Source: Incurvaria masculella (Eukaryota; Arthropoda; Insecta; Lepidoptera; Incurvariidae). From it: a stretch of DNA of 64,000 nucleotides. The notes below the pieces were generated by a model. That model searched no databases, was not told the DNA's origin, and saw only the letters and a list, made by a program, of their open reading frames with translations. Both the position numbers and the translations under genes were made by a program. Position 1 is the stretch's first letter, and the number at the start of each line of letters is the position of its first letter. Below are positions 40,118 to 53,500 of the stretch, piece by piece. Where the stretch lies: positions 3,955,036-4,019,035 of the forward strand of contig OX335643.1 in assembly GCA_946894095.1 (NCBI GenBank). The letters are read 5' to 3'.

Positions 40118-43100
40118 AAAAAAATAATCAAGACATTTTTTTCCACAAATATTCATTATTATTTGATAAATTCTTGCTTATTTTTTGTAATTGTTTCACT
40201 GCACTGCAGTCATAGTTTCTAACTTACTATTTTATTGAGATATAGCTTAAATGTTACGAATGACCGTGGCGCCATAAATAAATTGACCTGTGAATTTGAC
40301 GCTAGATAACTTCCCGAAAGATAGGGAAAGATCCGATACCCTATAAACGGTAAAAGAGTTTGCTCAAGAACGTTAACATATTAGCCCGATTCAACGACAT
40401 TTAGTAACGGATTTCTTTAGCACGAAATCAAATATAATTTGTGGTGACAGTATTAAAAATTGACCATATTTTCCGTACAATCGGCGGCAATGACACTCAG
40501 AAGGTTGCCGTAGTAAGTAGGAGTCAGAGTAGCGTGGCAAACGCCGTTTTATGCATAGAAAATAGCTGTTTTATTACTTTCCGCGCTGTATATAACATGC
40601 ATAAAAAAAAACTAAAATGGTACGATTTAAAATAAAATTAAAGTCTACACTTTACGATGAGCGGGTCTGTAAACAATTTCAATTTTAAGAAAATAGGTTT
40701 TTTTTACACTTATATATTTTATGAAATTATTTTTTTTTTCATTGGCCGAGGCACTATTTTGCACGCATTAAACTAGAGAAATCGTCTTCCAGGCACAAAC
40801 GGTTTCCTACCCCTAACTAAACGTTGTCAGATCTTATAATATTTTTTTGTTTATTACTTGAGGAAGCTTCATTCTATGTCGGCATATTTTTTATGTAAAT
40901 CTGTATTTTCCTGTAAAATAATCTATAATGTAAGAAAAACATTGTTTTCAATATTTAGTAGCCGATATTTTACAATCGAAAAGACAAATAAAAGAATTAA
41001 AAACATAAAGACTTACGTTTTGGCAATATATTTTAAAATTCAAAATTTAAAAAAGTTAGTAAAACATTTGAGTAGAAATAATACATTTTTAATAATTCAA
41101 ACATTATATTATTATGTATTAGGCGTATTATCTATATTAGGCTCTATACATAGCTATTTTTACAATACTTTCTGATAACGGGTATATTTTTATATTAAAT
41201 TAATACAGTGATTAATATTTTGGTAAAATTTAATAAAAATACTAATACTAAACTTGAGTTGGCATCTTCCAAGATATTTAAAAAAATAAAGTTTTATTAT
41301 CTTATTATATAAACAAAAAAGTCACTTAGTTTAGCTAAAATGTGTCGCTTATCCACAATATTTTAGCACCAGCAATAATTAAAAACTCTAAAATATTTAT
41401 TTTCAAGAGTAAATAAATAATATATACGAACTATTAATCTCCTATTAACATTTATATTGGAATATAATTTATTTAATAAAATATATGACAATGATTTTAT
41501 AAAAAATAATTTACGACACCTCTAATACTCACATTTTCGTTTCACATTATATTAACGAAAACGATTACTATATACATGCACGCGAATTCATTAAACAATG
41601 GATTCAAAATGGCGGCGGCTCTATCTGCTTCTTACTCGCACCCATACTGGCCGGTACGGTTGGAATACTGCTAGTAAAAAGTAAGTAAATACACATGCTA
41701 AGACTGGTTGCCTCCGAATTTGCGAGTAAACCAGATTTCCTTTATTATTTCTTGATTGTATTAGCTCACCTTTGGTCAACCAAAAGTCCGGGAACCAAAT
41801 TGTCAATTTGGTGTAAAACAATAACGAGGGAAATGTATATTTCTTTCGAGGTAAAATTTTCACAAAGAAGTCACTCTAAATTTTAGTTTGACTCTGGCTG
41901 TACAAAGTTGGTAGTTGAAGACAGTACCTATGCAACATAATATCGTGCCCATAGAAATAGGATGTACTGCGATAGGAGGTCTATGATCGTGACACTAAAA
42001 CAAAACGAAGAAATGTGTATGCGTTTTCGGCTCACTGTCGAGAGCCACTATTACGAGTTACATATTACTTATCGAAAAATCGCTAAGAGCATCGATGCCA
42101 CAGGTTTACTTAGTTAAGACCAAGCATTCGAATTTGAAGGAAACTCTTAATCGACGGTCTGCGGATTTTTATATTTGTGTTGAAATATGAAATAAAATAA
42201 ATGTGTTGAAAATATGTAATAATCCGTCGACGGGCGATTTAGTGAATCAGTCAAATGCCTGCTGTATTCGATGATATTACCGATTTTTCGATAAGTTAAT
42301 ACAGGCTAAGTAGCTGGCGTAGCAATAAGTACAAGCCGCCATTTTTAATCTCACTGTTTAATGAATCGGAAATTAAATTAACGAATACTTTTTTTAACTT
42401 AAAAAAATAGGCTTATTAAGTACAAGACCTACGAGATATATCTACCTTTTAAAAAATCACCGTCACTATCCTATTTAAACAACCAGGAAAATTAGGGTTG
42501 CAAGTTGTAAAACTTCATAACAAAGATATCTGTTCATCTTTTCATTCAACCAGATGTGTATCCTAAACTCTTTGTTCGACTGTACAGTTCGGGCCACACT
42601 TTTTAACCGGTCCGAATACACGCCTAATTTTCGGCGAAACGCGACAACTTCACATCGGCCATAAAGCTTGGTTCGATCTGTAAGCCCCATGAGTAATGCC
42701 AAAGGTCAAAGTATTGTTACTGCTCATACAGGGTGTCTTCAAAATGAGTAGCGATAATTTCAGGGTTGATTCAGTATAAAGAACAACGTTTGCAAAAAAC
42801 TATGCATCTATTTGTAATGTTTTCCAAGGCTATAAGTAATTATTAAAATGAATCGGACTTAGAACAAGGCAGCACTGGAGAAAATCAGGGCTCGGTGTGT
42901 AATTGGATGAGTATTTCCTTGGAAATCGTTACAAATATATGTATAGTTTGTAGGCAAAGGTCAAATAGCACCTTAAAATTAAGGGCACTAATTTTGATAT
43001 GAGTTCGTACATGTTGTTAACGGACTTATGGTCAAAACATTAACAAACCCTTGATTGATTCACATTGCCGCAGAAATGAGTCGAAGTGATGCGTCAAATA

Positions 43101-43819
43101 TGGCACTTTTAAAAAAATTTGGTCACTTCTACTTAATGTCTTAAATGACTTAATTTGTTTCTGATTTGTAAATGTTTGCGAAGAAACTTCGCTTTGATTC
43201 GAATAGACCCTAAGGCTATAATGTCTTGGCCCAAACGCTCGGCACCATTTATTCAGAACTCTGCGGATATGGTCCAGACCACTGAAGAGAAAAGAAGGAG
43301 AAGTGGCATGCGGTCGATATCGTGTTTTCGCCGTATGGTCAAAGTGACCATATAATTATATGGTCAAGGTGACCATATACTTGTATGGGAATCCGGCGGC
43401 GCGTAGTGCGCCACACAGTCGAAATATCGCCACCGCGTGCGAATGTGCTCATCACCTGACAATTGTTATTTTGGGAACGGCGAAAAGAAAAATGGAAATT
43501 TCAGTTTTGTTTATAAAGATTTTCTTCAAAGTTTGGAATAATTAAAATGATTAAGTTTCTTAAGATCTGTAGGTCCTTACTGTTACTGAAATGTCTGTAA
43601 CTTATTCATATATCCTGTTGTCCTACCGATAAAACCATTATCTGATATGTATGTATTTTATGCATGTTGCTCATGAAATTAACATTGGCACTGTATAACA
43701 TTCAACTAACGAAATAACGAATATAGATATAGCTTTTAACTTGAATTTAAAATGGTAAGCGGTAATGTTGTAACCTTAAAACATGAATTAAGAAATAAAA
43801 AAAGTTGTAGGAAATTAGA

Positions 43820-44390
43820 ACATAAAAAAGTAATCAAGTAACTGGAATTCGAAGATGATATCAGTATTAAAATCAAAACAGAAAAAAGTAATCAAGTATC
43901 TGGAATTTGACGATGACACTAGAATTAAAATCAAAACAGAAAATAATCATCAGGTAACCCTATAATTTAACGATGAAATAGACGTAAAAATATAATTGAA
44001 AATACTCATCAAGTAAATAATATTTGACCATGAAATGTATTGAAATCACAACAGTAAACAGTCATCAAGTGACGCGGTATTTGACGATGCAATGAGTATT
44101 ACAACACAAGGGAAAATAGTCATAGAGTTAACTGGTATTTGACAATGAAATTAGTATACATTACAACAGAAAATAGCTATCAATTAACTGGTATTTGGAA
44201 AAAAATTAGTATAAAAATCACAATAGTAAATAGTCATCTAGTAAATGGTATTTGACGATGGAACTTACTTGAAATTAGAACAAAAAATTAGTCAACAAGT
44301 ATTTAACTGGTATTTAACGATGCAGCGAGAATTAAAATTACAACAAGAAATAGTCATCAAGTAACCGATCTTTGACGATGACTAAACGGA
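43820..44390. repeat. ~58-bp degenerate tandem array abutting the P-like gene 2 stop codon
   Basis: 'tcatcaagtaactgg' + 'tatttgacgatg' + 'attaaaat.acaacagaaaa' repeats about ten times (anchors near 43832, 43891, 43948, 44008, 44064, 44122, 44179, 44238, 44294, 44356). The last unit ends about 10-15 bp from the stop codon, so the 3' UTR would be made of it. Confidence 0.88.
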
Positions 44391-44398
44391 AACCGTCG

Positions 44399-44577
44399 TC
44401 AGTGCCAGGTGAAGACGCAGTGGGCGAGCAGGAGGTACACGGACGCGACCAGCAGGTTGCCGACCATGACGGGGAACCCCACGCGGAGGAACTGCAGGAA
44501 GGTGAAACGGTAGCCGTGCTGCTCCGCAACTCCTGCGCAGACTACGTTCGCGCTGGCGCCTATCAACGTTCCGTTAC
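44399..44577 (-). CDS. P-like gene 2, exon 18 (terminal)
   Basis: Acceptor tttacag, stop TGA at 44401-44399. Encodes [20 protein letters not shown] through [10 protein letters not shown]. Confidence 0.95.
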
Positions 44578-47500
44578 CTGTAAAGCGAAGATTTGTTTTG
44601 AACTGGCCATGAGTGGCTAATATCACACCTAACGTATTATCAGCCCGCCATCCTTCATTCCCAAAGGAACTAGGGACCTGTGTGGACAGAAGCCTAAAGA
44701 TGAATGCTTAAGGTCTCTTGTGTCAAATACAGCATACTTGCATCCCAGGGAATGTTAAAAATAAGTTTTATCCTTATCCGAAATTGAGAGTGCATTTTCG
44801 TTGACAGCTGGAGGGAAAACAAGGGAGATAATTTCCCTTAACGCTTTCATATGGTCCCAACCAGGGTGGGCTTAATGTCCTACCGTGGAACTACGCTTTC
44901 GCAAACGTTCAAATCCATGAAGCGATCAGTGTTTTCAATGAAATGCACATTCCTGGTTTGGAACTCGTGATCTTCGAAATATGAGACCGAAGACATTATG
45001 CTGAAGCAACCACTTGATCTGAAATGAGTTTTGTAATGTCGTATCAGTAATATGTTCTAGAATGAGCTGGTGCAGCCGCACAAAGCCGTCGTCACGTGGA
45101 TTTAACACATCGTAAGAAGTGTTACAAGCCTATGCTGAGCGCCCATAGGTGAGCGGCTGCAGCGGCAGAGCGAGGCCGGCGGGGTTGCCCAGCGCCGTTG
45201 TAACGCGGATCTACATCATCCGAGCAGGAAAGGTTACGAATGTCGTTACCTCCGAGGCAGGCGCCCATGCTGAGCGCCCAGATGAGCGGTTGCATCGGCA
45301 GAGCGAGGCCGGCGGGGTCGCCCAGCGCCGTCGTCACGCGGATCATCATTGTCGTGAGCGGGATGTTGTCTACGAATGCCGACGCCAAACCGGAAACCTG
45401 CACCATTCGTAAGTGTTTAAAGGACATACAGTCTCTTGGGTTTTGTAGGTTGATCGATCCGAATTTAATTTTTCATACATTCAATGAATTTGTTGGTTGA
45501 ATCTGTTTAGCTGTTTAATTTTGTCTGTCTTCTTTGCCCGTTTCAACCTTTAGTCGCCCTTATTCAGATCACGCCATCTTTCTATTTGCATTTTCCATCC
45601 ACTTTATTCCAGCTGTAAGTATCGTCGTACAACGCATTAGTGGTCTGCATTTTGGCAGCTTTTTACCCCATGGTCTCACATATGACCGGCGCACCTTAAC
45701 GGTGCTCATATTGGGAACAAAGACTTGGGTTCTTCATAAAAAAAACATTCTCCATACTCAGAAGCTGGTAGGAATTACGCTGAGTGACAGAAAGAGCAAG
45801 ATTACTGCGCATTGGGAAAGTCAAGTGGTAGTAGGCAGGTCACATCACCAGTATGCCAAGTTAATTTTTGTAAACATAATAAAACAATAAGTAGTTAAAA
45901 ATTGTAACCAAAAAATAGTAATGCATAGAAAGAAGTTAAATAATTACCATCTAATACTATGTTAAAAGTCAAGGTGTATTATTACGCAACATGAACTATC
46001 ACTCGTTTCTGTACAAATAAAAACTCAACAATGCATAATCTTACCCAAAGTATCAGAAGTATGGCCACAGCTAGCCTCGACTCCTCTCCGACTTGTAATA
46101 TCAGAGATTCTGTCAAACTGCCGATCCAGTTGATCAGCCCGAGCTTTGATAGCGCCTGAAAAATATATATGGAAAGTGAAACCACCAGAACCAGATACTT
46201 ACATATAATATTTACAGTAGTGTTCAGAGTGGTAAGACTAACTTTAATACACGGATTAAGTCCGTACTAAATCGCATTTTGTATGGTTAGTCCGGTGATA
46301 ATCCGCGTACTAAATTTTGACAATTCGCTCTGAATACGAATGTTAGAATGTGTAGTGGAGTTGTATCGTTATAAGATTCAATTTATAAGGGAAGGCTTCA
46401 CGAAGGAAACTACCAAAGCAAAGAATCGGAAACTATGTATAACTAGAATCTATCTAGAAAAATAGACACATGAATTTGTGGAATCTTTCTACATTCCATC
46501 ATTCCACTAAGCATAATATGCTACATTAAGGGCCCTGGTACTAGCCAAATCGCAAAGTTAGACGAGGCACCCCAAGTTAACTAACTAAGTCTGACGATTA
46601 TAAGTGTCATTCTTACAATATATGATTCCTTGTCTATTAATGAACCTATTTTCGTTAATGTATGTTACCTTTTTCTATACAAAATACATTGCGGAAACGG
46701 TGTCCATTTCCGAACTTTTTTGACTAAATGTAGAAATCTAATAGCAAATGGAATGTTTTGTTTATGCATATATGCTGTTTTTGATTATATCTACAAATCA
46801 AATTACTTTTTAGATTTCTAATGAGAAAAATCAACTTTTTTATTTTTATTATTATTTAAATAAATGATGGAATCAAAACATATTAACAATCCATTATCAG
46901 TCTGGAGTTCTATTTGGATTTTCTGAAGCGTTTCACTAGATATTATTACATTTGTTAAAAAGTGCATTTGTATGGCGCGAGTAGTTGGCCAGTCCTAGCG
47001 CCTTAAGGAGAGGCTGACAACATAAACAGTTACCTCCATCAGCACGAAAAGAGCTGCGAAAAACAGCAGAGTGGACCACTCCACGCGCGCCAGCACCGGC
47101 TCAAGGTCTTCTCTCTCCGCCAGTAGGAGAAGTAGAAGTGCACCGAGCAACGCCGTCCAACCGAGTGATAGACGTTCTAAATGGAGAAAACAATATTATG
47201 AGAGGTGTCGTGGGACACTCGGTATGAACGAAGTTTCTTTCGATATATGATGTATTACCTGAAGAAATAAAGCGAAGAAAAAAAAGAAAGCAGTGGTTCC
47301 GTACCGCTGGGGACTGGAGAAAAATTGGAGAGGCGTATGTCCAGCAGTGGACGCAAACACACTGACTGACTGACTGAACAAAAAAAAACTTCAAAATCGG
47401 ACGAATATAACATTTCAAATGTATTTGGCATCAGATACTATAGAGCCAGTCATAGGTTGACCTAAGTAAAATAAATTGTTTCGTAATAAGCAAGTAATCA

Positions 47501-50500
47501 GGAAACCAGCCTTGCACTATAGTTACAAATTAGTTCTTTTTTACAGCTTTCTTTCTTTAATGTGTCCTTGATTTAATATTCGATGCAACTGGACTAAATT
47601 TACTGGACCAAATAAACGAAATAACTTACGAAGAACAGGGATAGCGTGCAAGAAGAAAACCACCACGACGAAAGTGATGCAGATGGTGGCTTTGATGAGC
47701 AGGGAACGGTCCCTGATGCGGTACTGCAGACGCAACAAAAAACATTTCAATAAACTTAATTGACAATATGATTAATTAAGCTTTATTTGGCTACAAGAGG
47801 GCAAACCTGAAAACATATTTATCCTATGAATCAAAATTTGTTGCCCACTAGTGCAGGCATGTTTTACAATTATATTAGTTGTTGTGAAAAACCGTAATGG
47901 GTGGCTGTGCTGATGACTGAAGGTACTCAGAGAAGCCAAAAACACTTCGAACACGCAAACACTCAAAACCACGCTCAGCGAGGCACAGGTAAGCGGTTTT
48001 GTGGACTATCGCTGAGCTATCAAGCTTGTTCAAATTACTCTTGAATATTCCCAGGTTATAGGACTGAGGAAAGGCACCCGCCGGCAGACAGTTCAATATC
48101 CTGGCGATGCGGCAGAGAAATTGGTTTGAGAAACGGTTCGTTTTTAAAAGCATAATGTCAACCACAAGGGGTTGCTCTGATTCTCTGCGGCGTATGGATC
48201 GGGAGGAATTAGGGATGCAAGTTCCACAGAACAACGTCCATGTTAGTACCTGTAGAATAGACTGAGCGACCCCACCGTCTGTGGCTCAGTGACTCCAAGC
48301 CAGCGGTGAGTTGTGAATCCCCAACAAGACGGACCGCTCGGCGCTGAATTGAGTCCAAGGACGCCAGCAGGTACTGGGGACTACTTTCCCATATTTGGCT
48401 ACAGTATTCTATCACTGGCCTTATCTGTGATTTGTAAAGAAGATGCAGTCCTTCAACGGTATAGGATAACCAGTTTTGGCCTTGACTTTAAAAAGTTGGC
48501 ATTTTATTCTGGGCTGTGAGCAATGCCAGTATTCCAGGAGTAGAAGGAATGACAATACCTTCTGTTTCATGTGAGCGAGGGTGGCGCAGTAGAGAGGGTC
48601 GCTCGCGGAGGCGGCGCCGCCTGCCTCGCGCCGGGCCAGCATCGCCGTTAGCTTCTCCACCTGCTCAGAACGGGGTAAGAAGACGATGGTAAGAAAGCAG
48701 TCACTAGCTTGTCATCGGTTATAATAGAATACCCGATAATATCTAATTAATTTTCGTACTCTAATGATTTAAGCGAAAAAATCATCACAGCCTTAAATTA
48801 TATAATTATATTTAAAATTCATAACATCGCTTTTTTATGATTACATTCTATTGCGACTTCTAGATAGTACCTTCCTAGCAGCCTCGTGTCTCTAGAAACT
48901 TTATGCAGCAAAATAAATTTCAAGTGACTTTTATTCTAACACTTTTCAACAACCATGTCTCGTTTTGATCTCCTAAATCACGATTCGTATTGATTATCTT
49001 ATTTGTAGAATGATCCTGAATAGAAATCTTTCGAAGTTTTATTGATTTTAGACTTTCCGTTCTAGGCGAGTGTTCTAATACTAATGGGCATACATTTACG
49101 AACCTTCTTCTGCAAAGCTCGCCGGACTAGCTCCTCGTCTCGGGAGTACGAGGAGAGTGACGCAGCTGCTCGCCGCCACACCTGTACTTCTTGCCGCAGT
49201 TCTGAGCAATCACGTATTGTTGGATTAAATCAAATAAATCTCACCACCAAAGCGGTGCATGTGGTGTTGTTATGGGAATAAGTTTTAATTTAATCTAAAT
49301 GCCTCTGAGTTCCCTGTAGGAAATGAAAATTTGGTCTCTACCATTGATATAAGATCAATTTAAACATCAATGGTCTCTCATCCCGCTCATCTCCCCATAC
49401 AAAAGGGGAAAGAAGATCACGCCCATATTGATTGTCAGAGATCCAAAATTTTGCTCAAAATAGTTTTATTTGATCGAACTAGATGTCTGATGACAATTGG
49501 CATTGAAAAATTGTGTTTGATTTTAAGTTATAAGGTCCGAAAGTTCGATTTTTTCGCGCGTTTTATACAATAACTTTGGAGGTGGATTACGCAATGATAA
49601 AGTAAGAACATCTTAAAAAGATTAGTCATCAGACATAGCTTATTTAATCAAAATTTATAATCTATTTGGTTTTTGTTAGATTTTTGACTACAGCGGTCGT
49701 GGTTTACTTTTAGCCATAAGTCGTTTTGAAATAAAAATTTTCGTAAATCTTACCAAATCATACACTATGCACATTGTCTATTTTGTGGACATGTTGCATC
49801 TTCCTCATCACGGAGCCTGTCTTATTCTTTGAAACAGAGAAGGTACCAGAGCGCAACAGCACGGTTTTGTACCGTGCCCGCGAATGAGTTAGGCCCGCCG
49901 GGTTGGATCACCTGAAGTTCAATAATATATTTTTCATGAAAGCAAAGCTTGATGAGCTGAACTTAACGACCATTATTGTAATCCATCCAAGACCATCATT
50001 CATGAGTAATCTTTGAAACACTTGCAACCCTAAGCTGTAAAACGTATTTGTGTGAATATTCTAGAAAAAAAATATACAGTACCATGATGGTTGGATGAAT
50101 GGATGAAATATCCAGCCAGTGAACTCATGTAATCGGAATAAACCAATTCGGGATTTTTATGAAGTTTTTGCATCGCCATTGCTACCTTGCAAGAGGAAGG
50201 TGAAGATAGAACTCGATCGGAACCGATGCCGCGATCCGAGTTGTCGCATACGCCCGATCAATCGTTTTGACAACGCTATTGTTCCGATTGCTCGAATCGC
50301 GGAACTTGAAAAACAGGTGCAATAAGGCATGCAGACAAACGCGAATAATGTCTAAATCGATGAATAGCTAAAACAAGAATCGATAGAACCAACTGAAATG
50401 ACAGAAATTACCCTGTATGTCGTTAGGGACGCTGTGGCGAAGCTTGCTCATGTCGCGGAACATGAAGCGCAGCTGGAAGTAGGTCTGCAGGCACACGAAC

Positions 50501-53500
50501 ACGATGCCCGCAGTCATGTGGAGCGTGAACGTCGTGAAGTTTATGCCCTGGAAAAATCAAGTTAAACATCTATACATTTATGACATCACTATGCAGGGTG
50601 AACATTCAAGAGTGCCTTCGTGGCCAAATCCTAAACTACAAGAAATAGCGGTACGGAAGCTCTGCTTTCCGCCGACGCACTTGATGTCGTCGTCCCACCA
50701 ATAAAATCATGGAACATATTTAATGCAATGTTTTTTACTGCATCAATGACATGATCATCGGGAGCATGGTTCGCTTTAGAATCTAAAGTTTAGATACTCG
50801 CTCCAGCAAACTTACCGCAGCAATGACCGCCGGGTGAGAGGCTATGATGACATTGGGGGGGTCCCCGACGGGCGTGGCGGCCCCCCCTACGTTGCTGTAG
50901 AGCACCATCGCCATCAGAACCGGCACCGGGTTCAGCTGCATCACCTCGCACAGTCTGCAGGGAGGAGGCGTGAAAACATAGATGTATCTTATCTTTCATT
51001 AGCGCGAGTAAGTTCTAACGTCACGCGAACGATTTTTTAGAAAGCAAATAGTTCGAAAAATCGGCTTACAAGTTTCCTAGAAAAATTGTAAATTTGTCAA
51101 AAAGCTTCTTTCCTGATATATAATATATTCAGAAAACTTGTAAATGGACTGACCTTCCTCAGTAAACGTGCAAGACAATATATTTTTTACATCTTTACGG
51201 GCATCAATATCTGTATTTTTAGGAAGCTTCCGCTTGTTGTGATGGTTGATACACACAAAAAAATCCGGTTTTACATCCAGTGTAAGGTAGCTGTCCTCAT
51301 ACAAATGAAGGTCCTGGCATAGCAACTAAAATCTCCAGAAATACTGCCACGAAATGAAGCTGAATATGGTAAACAGCTTAACCAACCACAATTACAGAAA
51401 CGAATTGCTCTGAGACGTTTAACGATGATTCCTCACTATCCGTGACGAGAATGAAGGTGTTCTCACCTGATGGTGACCGGCGTCATAAGCAGCACAGTGG
51501 TGACGTTGTCTAGGAATGTGGACATGACGGCCGTGAACAAGCAGAGGCAGTTGATGAGAGGCCAGGTCCTGCCGCCGGTTACCTGAAATATTTTTGGGGA
51601 TTCATGATGGCGTGCTTTCTATCCGTTTGAAAACTCACTGCCATTGCTCTCAGAATAATTTAGAAAATTGCAAGATGTATGGCCTATAGTGCAAAGTCAT
51701 AAATGAGTACAAAGCGCACAAGTGCGAATTTGACCCGCGCACCAACGGTTCCGTTCAAATTCAACTTCAAATGAAATTTTCGGATTGTGTACTGTGAGAC
51801 CTTGCTTCGTGACAGGTGCTAGGTTTTGATTTAGAATGCTGTGTCAAAATAGGCGGCTTAAATAGCCATGTAATATATTATACACATATTAATTTTTAGG
51901 GTTCCGTACCCAAAGAGTGCCAACATAAACCCTTGAAAGGGTGAACATCATCATTATGATATTAAAGAGTTTGCTCTCCAACTATGTTCATTTAAGATAC
52001 TATATGAGAATATATTTTAAGTATTAAGTCAAATAAAACATAAACCCGGCCAAGTGTTTTATTGGTTTTTCTTTGCCAGAGGTTATAAAACCGACAGAAA
52101 AACATAAGACAACTATTTTGCCGATAGTGAGTGTATTTAAAAATACATCTAATGGAGGAAACTAAAAGTAAAATAGATCAAAAATAAAATATGCAAGACT
52201 TAGAACCTGAACTTAAAACCCACCTCGAACGCCAGCACTGCGAGATAGTCGAAGAGGCCGGTCTCAGCCAAGATGGCGACGAGCAGCATCATGGAGAACA
52301 GCAACAGCAGCGTCTCCACGTCCAGCCACGACACCAGCTCGGCCAGGGTCGGCCTGTCCCCTCCGAGCGCCAGCAGGGCTATTCCGAGCGACGACGACAG
52401 CAGGGCGGCTAGCGTACGATTCACTACCTGGAAGAGTTTGGACTCGACGAATGCATTCGATTGCTGTGTCGTATATGAATTCAGGTATGCAACAAAAAGT
52501 AATAAAACTAAAAAAAGGTTACCTAATGGTCTTAACAATGACTACAAACAGCGAATTTAATGCCCAAGGACTATTAGGTAGTAAGAAGGTAAGTAGGTAA
52601 TATAACATTGGTATGTACAAAGGTGCACGACGGCAGACAGAGAATTGAGAGCATTTGAATAATACCCAGGAAGTTAATAAAAGTCTAGGAGCTTGTAAAT
52701 TATGAAAAAGATGATCATAGTGGAATATGATAGATTGTGACAGTAGTAAGTACGTTAATTACTACTCTCCATAGTTACTACTCGCACTACTGCTCACGAT
52801 ACCCAAAGGTAGACTCGTAGAAAATGCCTCCGGCATTAAGTTGTACCTTATGCCCGAGTGTTTTTTGAGTGCAATAAACTTATATAAATAACTAATTATA
52901 TAAAAAAGCTTTGATTCTGGAAATATTTTAGAATTATTCGGAATAGAAAATTAGAAGGTCGACTTGGCCAAGATAATATTTTCGATAAAAACTTATCATT
53001 TGCACATAAAATATTTTATGAATATATGGTTAGACATCACATTTTCCTCCTCGATCTTTCTTTTCCTAGTACCTTTTCAAGGGTAAGTAAGCGCGTGTAA
53101 TAAAGATATAACGTGGTCAGGTATAACGTTATGGTATAAACACATACCTCAAAAATAATCAGAACATATAGACCGCATAGCAGAACCGCAGCATATATGA
53201 TTCCGGTTTCCTGGTCCAGTGGATCTAGCTGGTAGCTTATTGTGAGAGGAACGACGGTCTTACTGGTAGTGTGCATGCGGAGGGAGAGTGTTGACTCTGA
53301 AACTGGCGTAGACGCAGAAGTTGCATTACAAAATATCGAGGTTAAGCAACATCAACCATGGGCAGGTTCTGGGATGGTAACTGTTTGAACCCGTTGACCC
53401 TGGCCGTGTGGTTGGGATTGCACTAAAAACTTTATTCCATCAAGTTCAGTGAAGCCGTGCTATAAGGATGATTCTGGTTTGGTATCAATTTCTCATAAGG

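Larger units (their letters stand above)
33015..44398. other. intergenic/5' region between mannosidase and P-like gene 2, repeat-filled
   Basis: About 11.4 kb with no convincing exon. The mannosidase 5' exon(s) and promoter should lie here on the minus strand but were not recognised. Contents are listed separately: TTAA MITEs, SINE pieces, simple repeats, inverted repeats and the 58-bp array. 40120-43150 is AT-rich and largely unassigned. Confidence 0.5.

Noticed and set aside
40858..41175. 105-codon AT-rich plus-strand frame
   Set aside because: Composition-driven (Lys/Ile/Tyr/Phe-rich), no recognisable domain or splice context.
45534..45890. 118-codon plus-strand frame in P-like gene 2 intron 16
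   Set aside because: No domain recognised and antisense to the gene; probably chance or old repeat.
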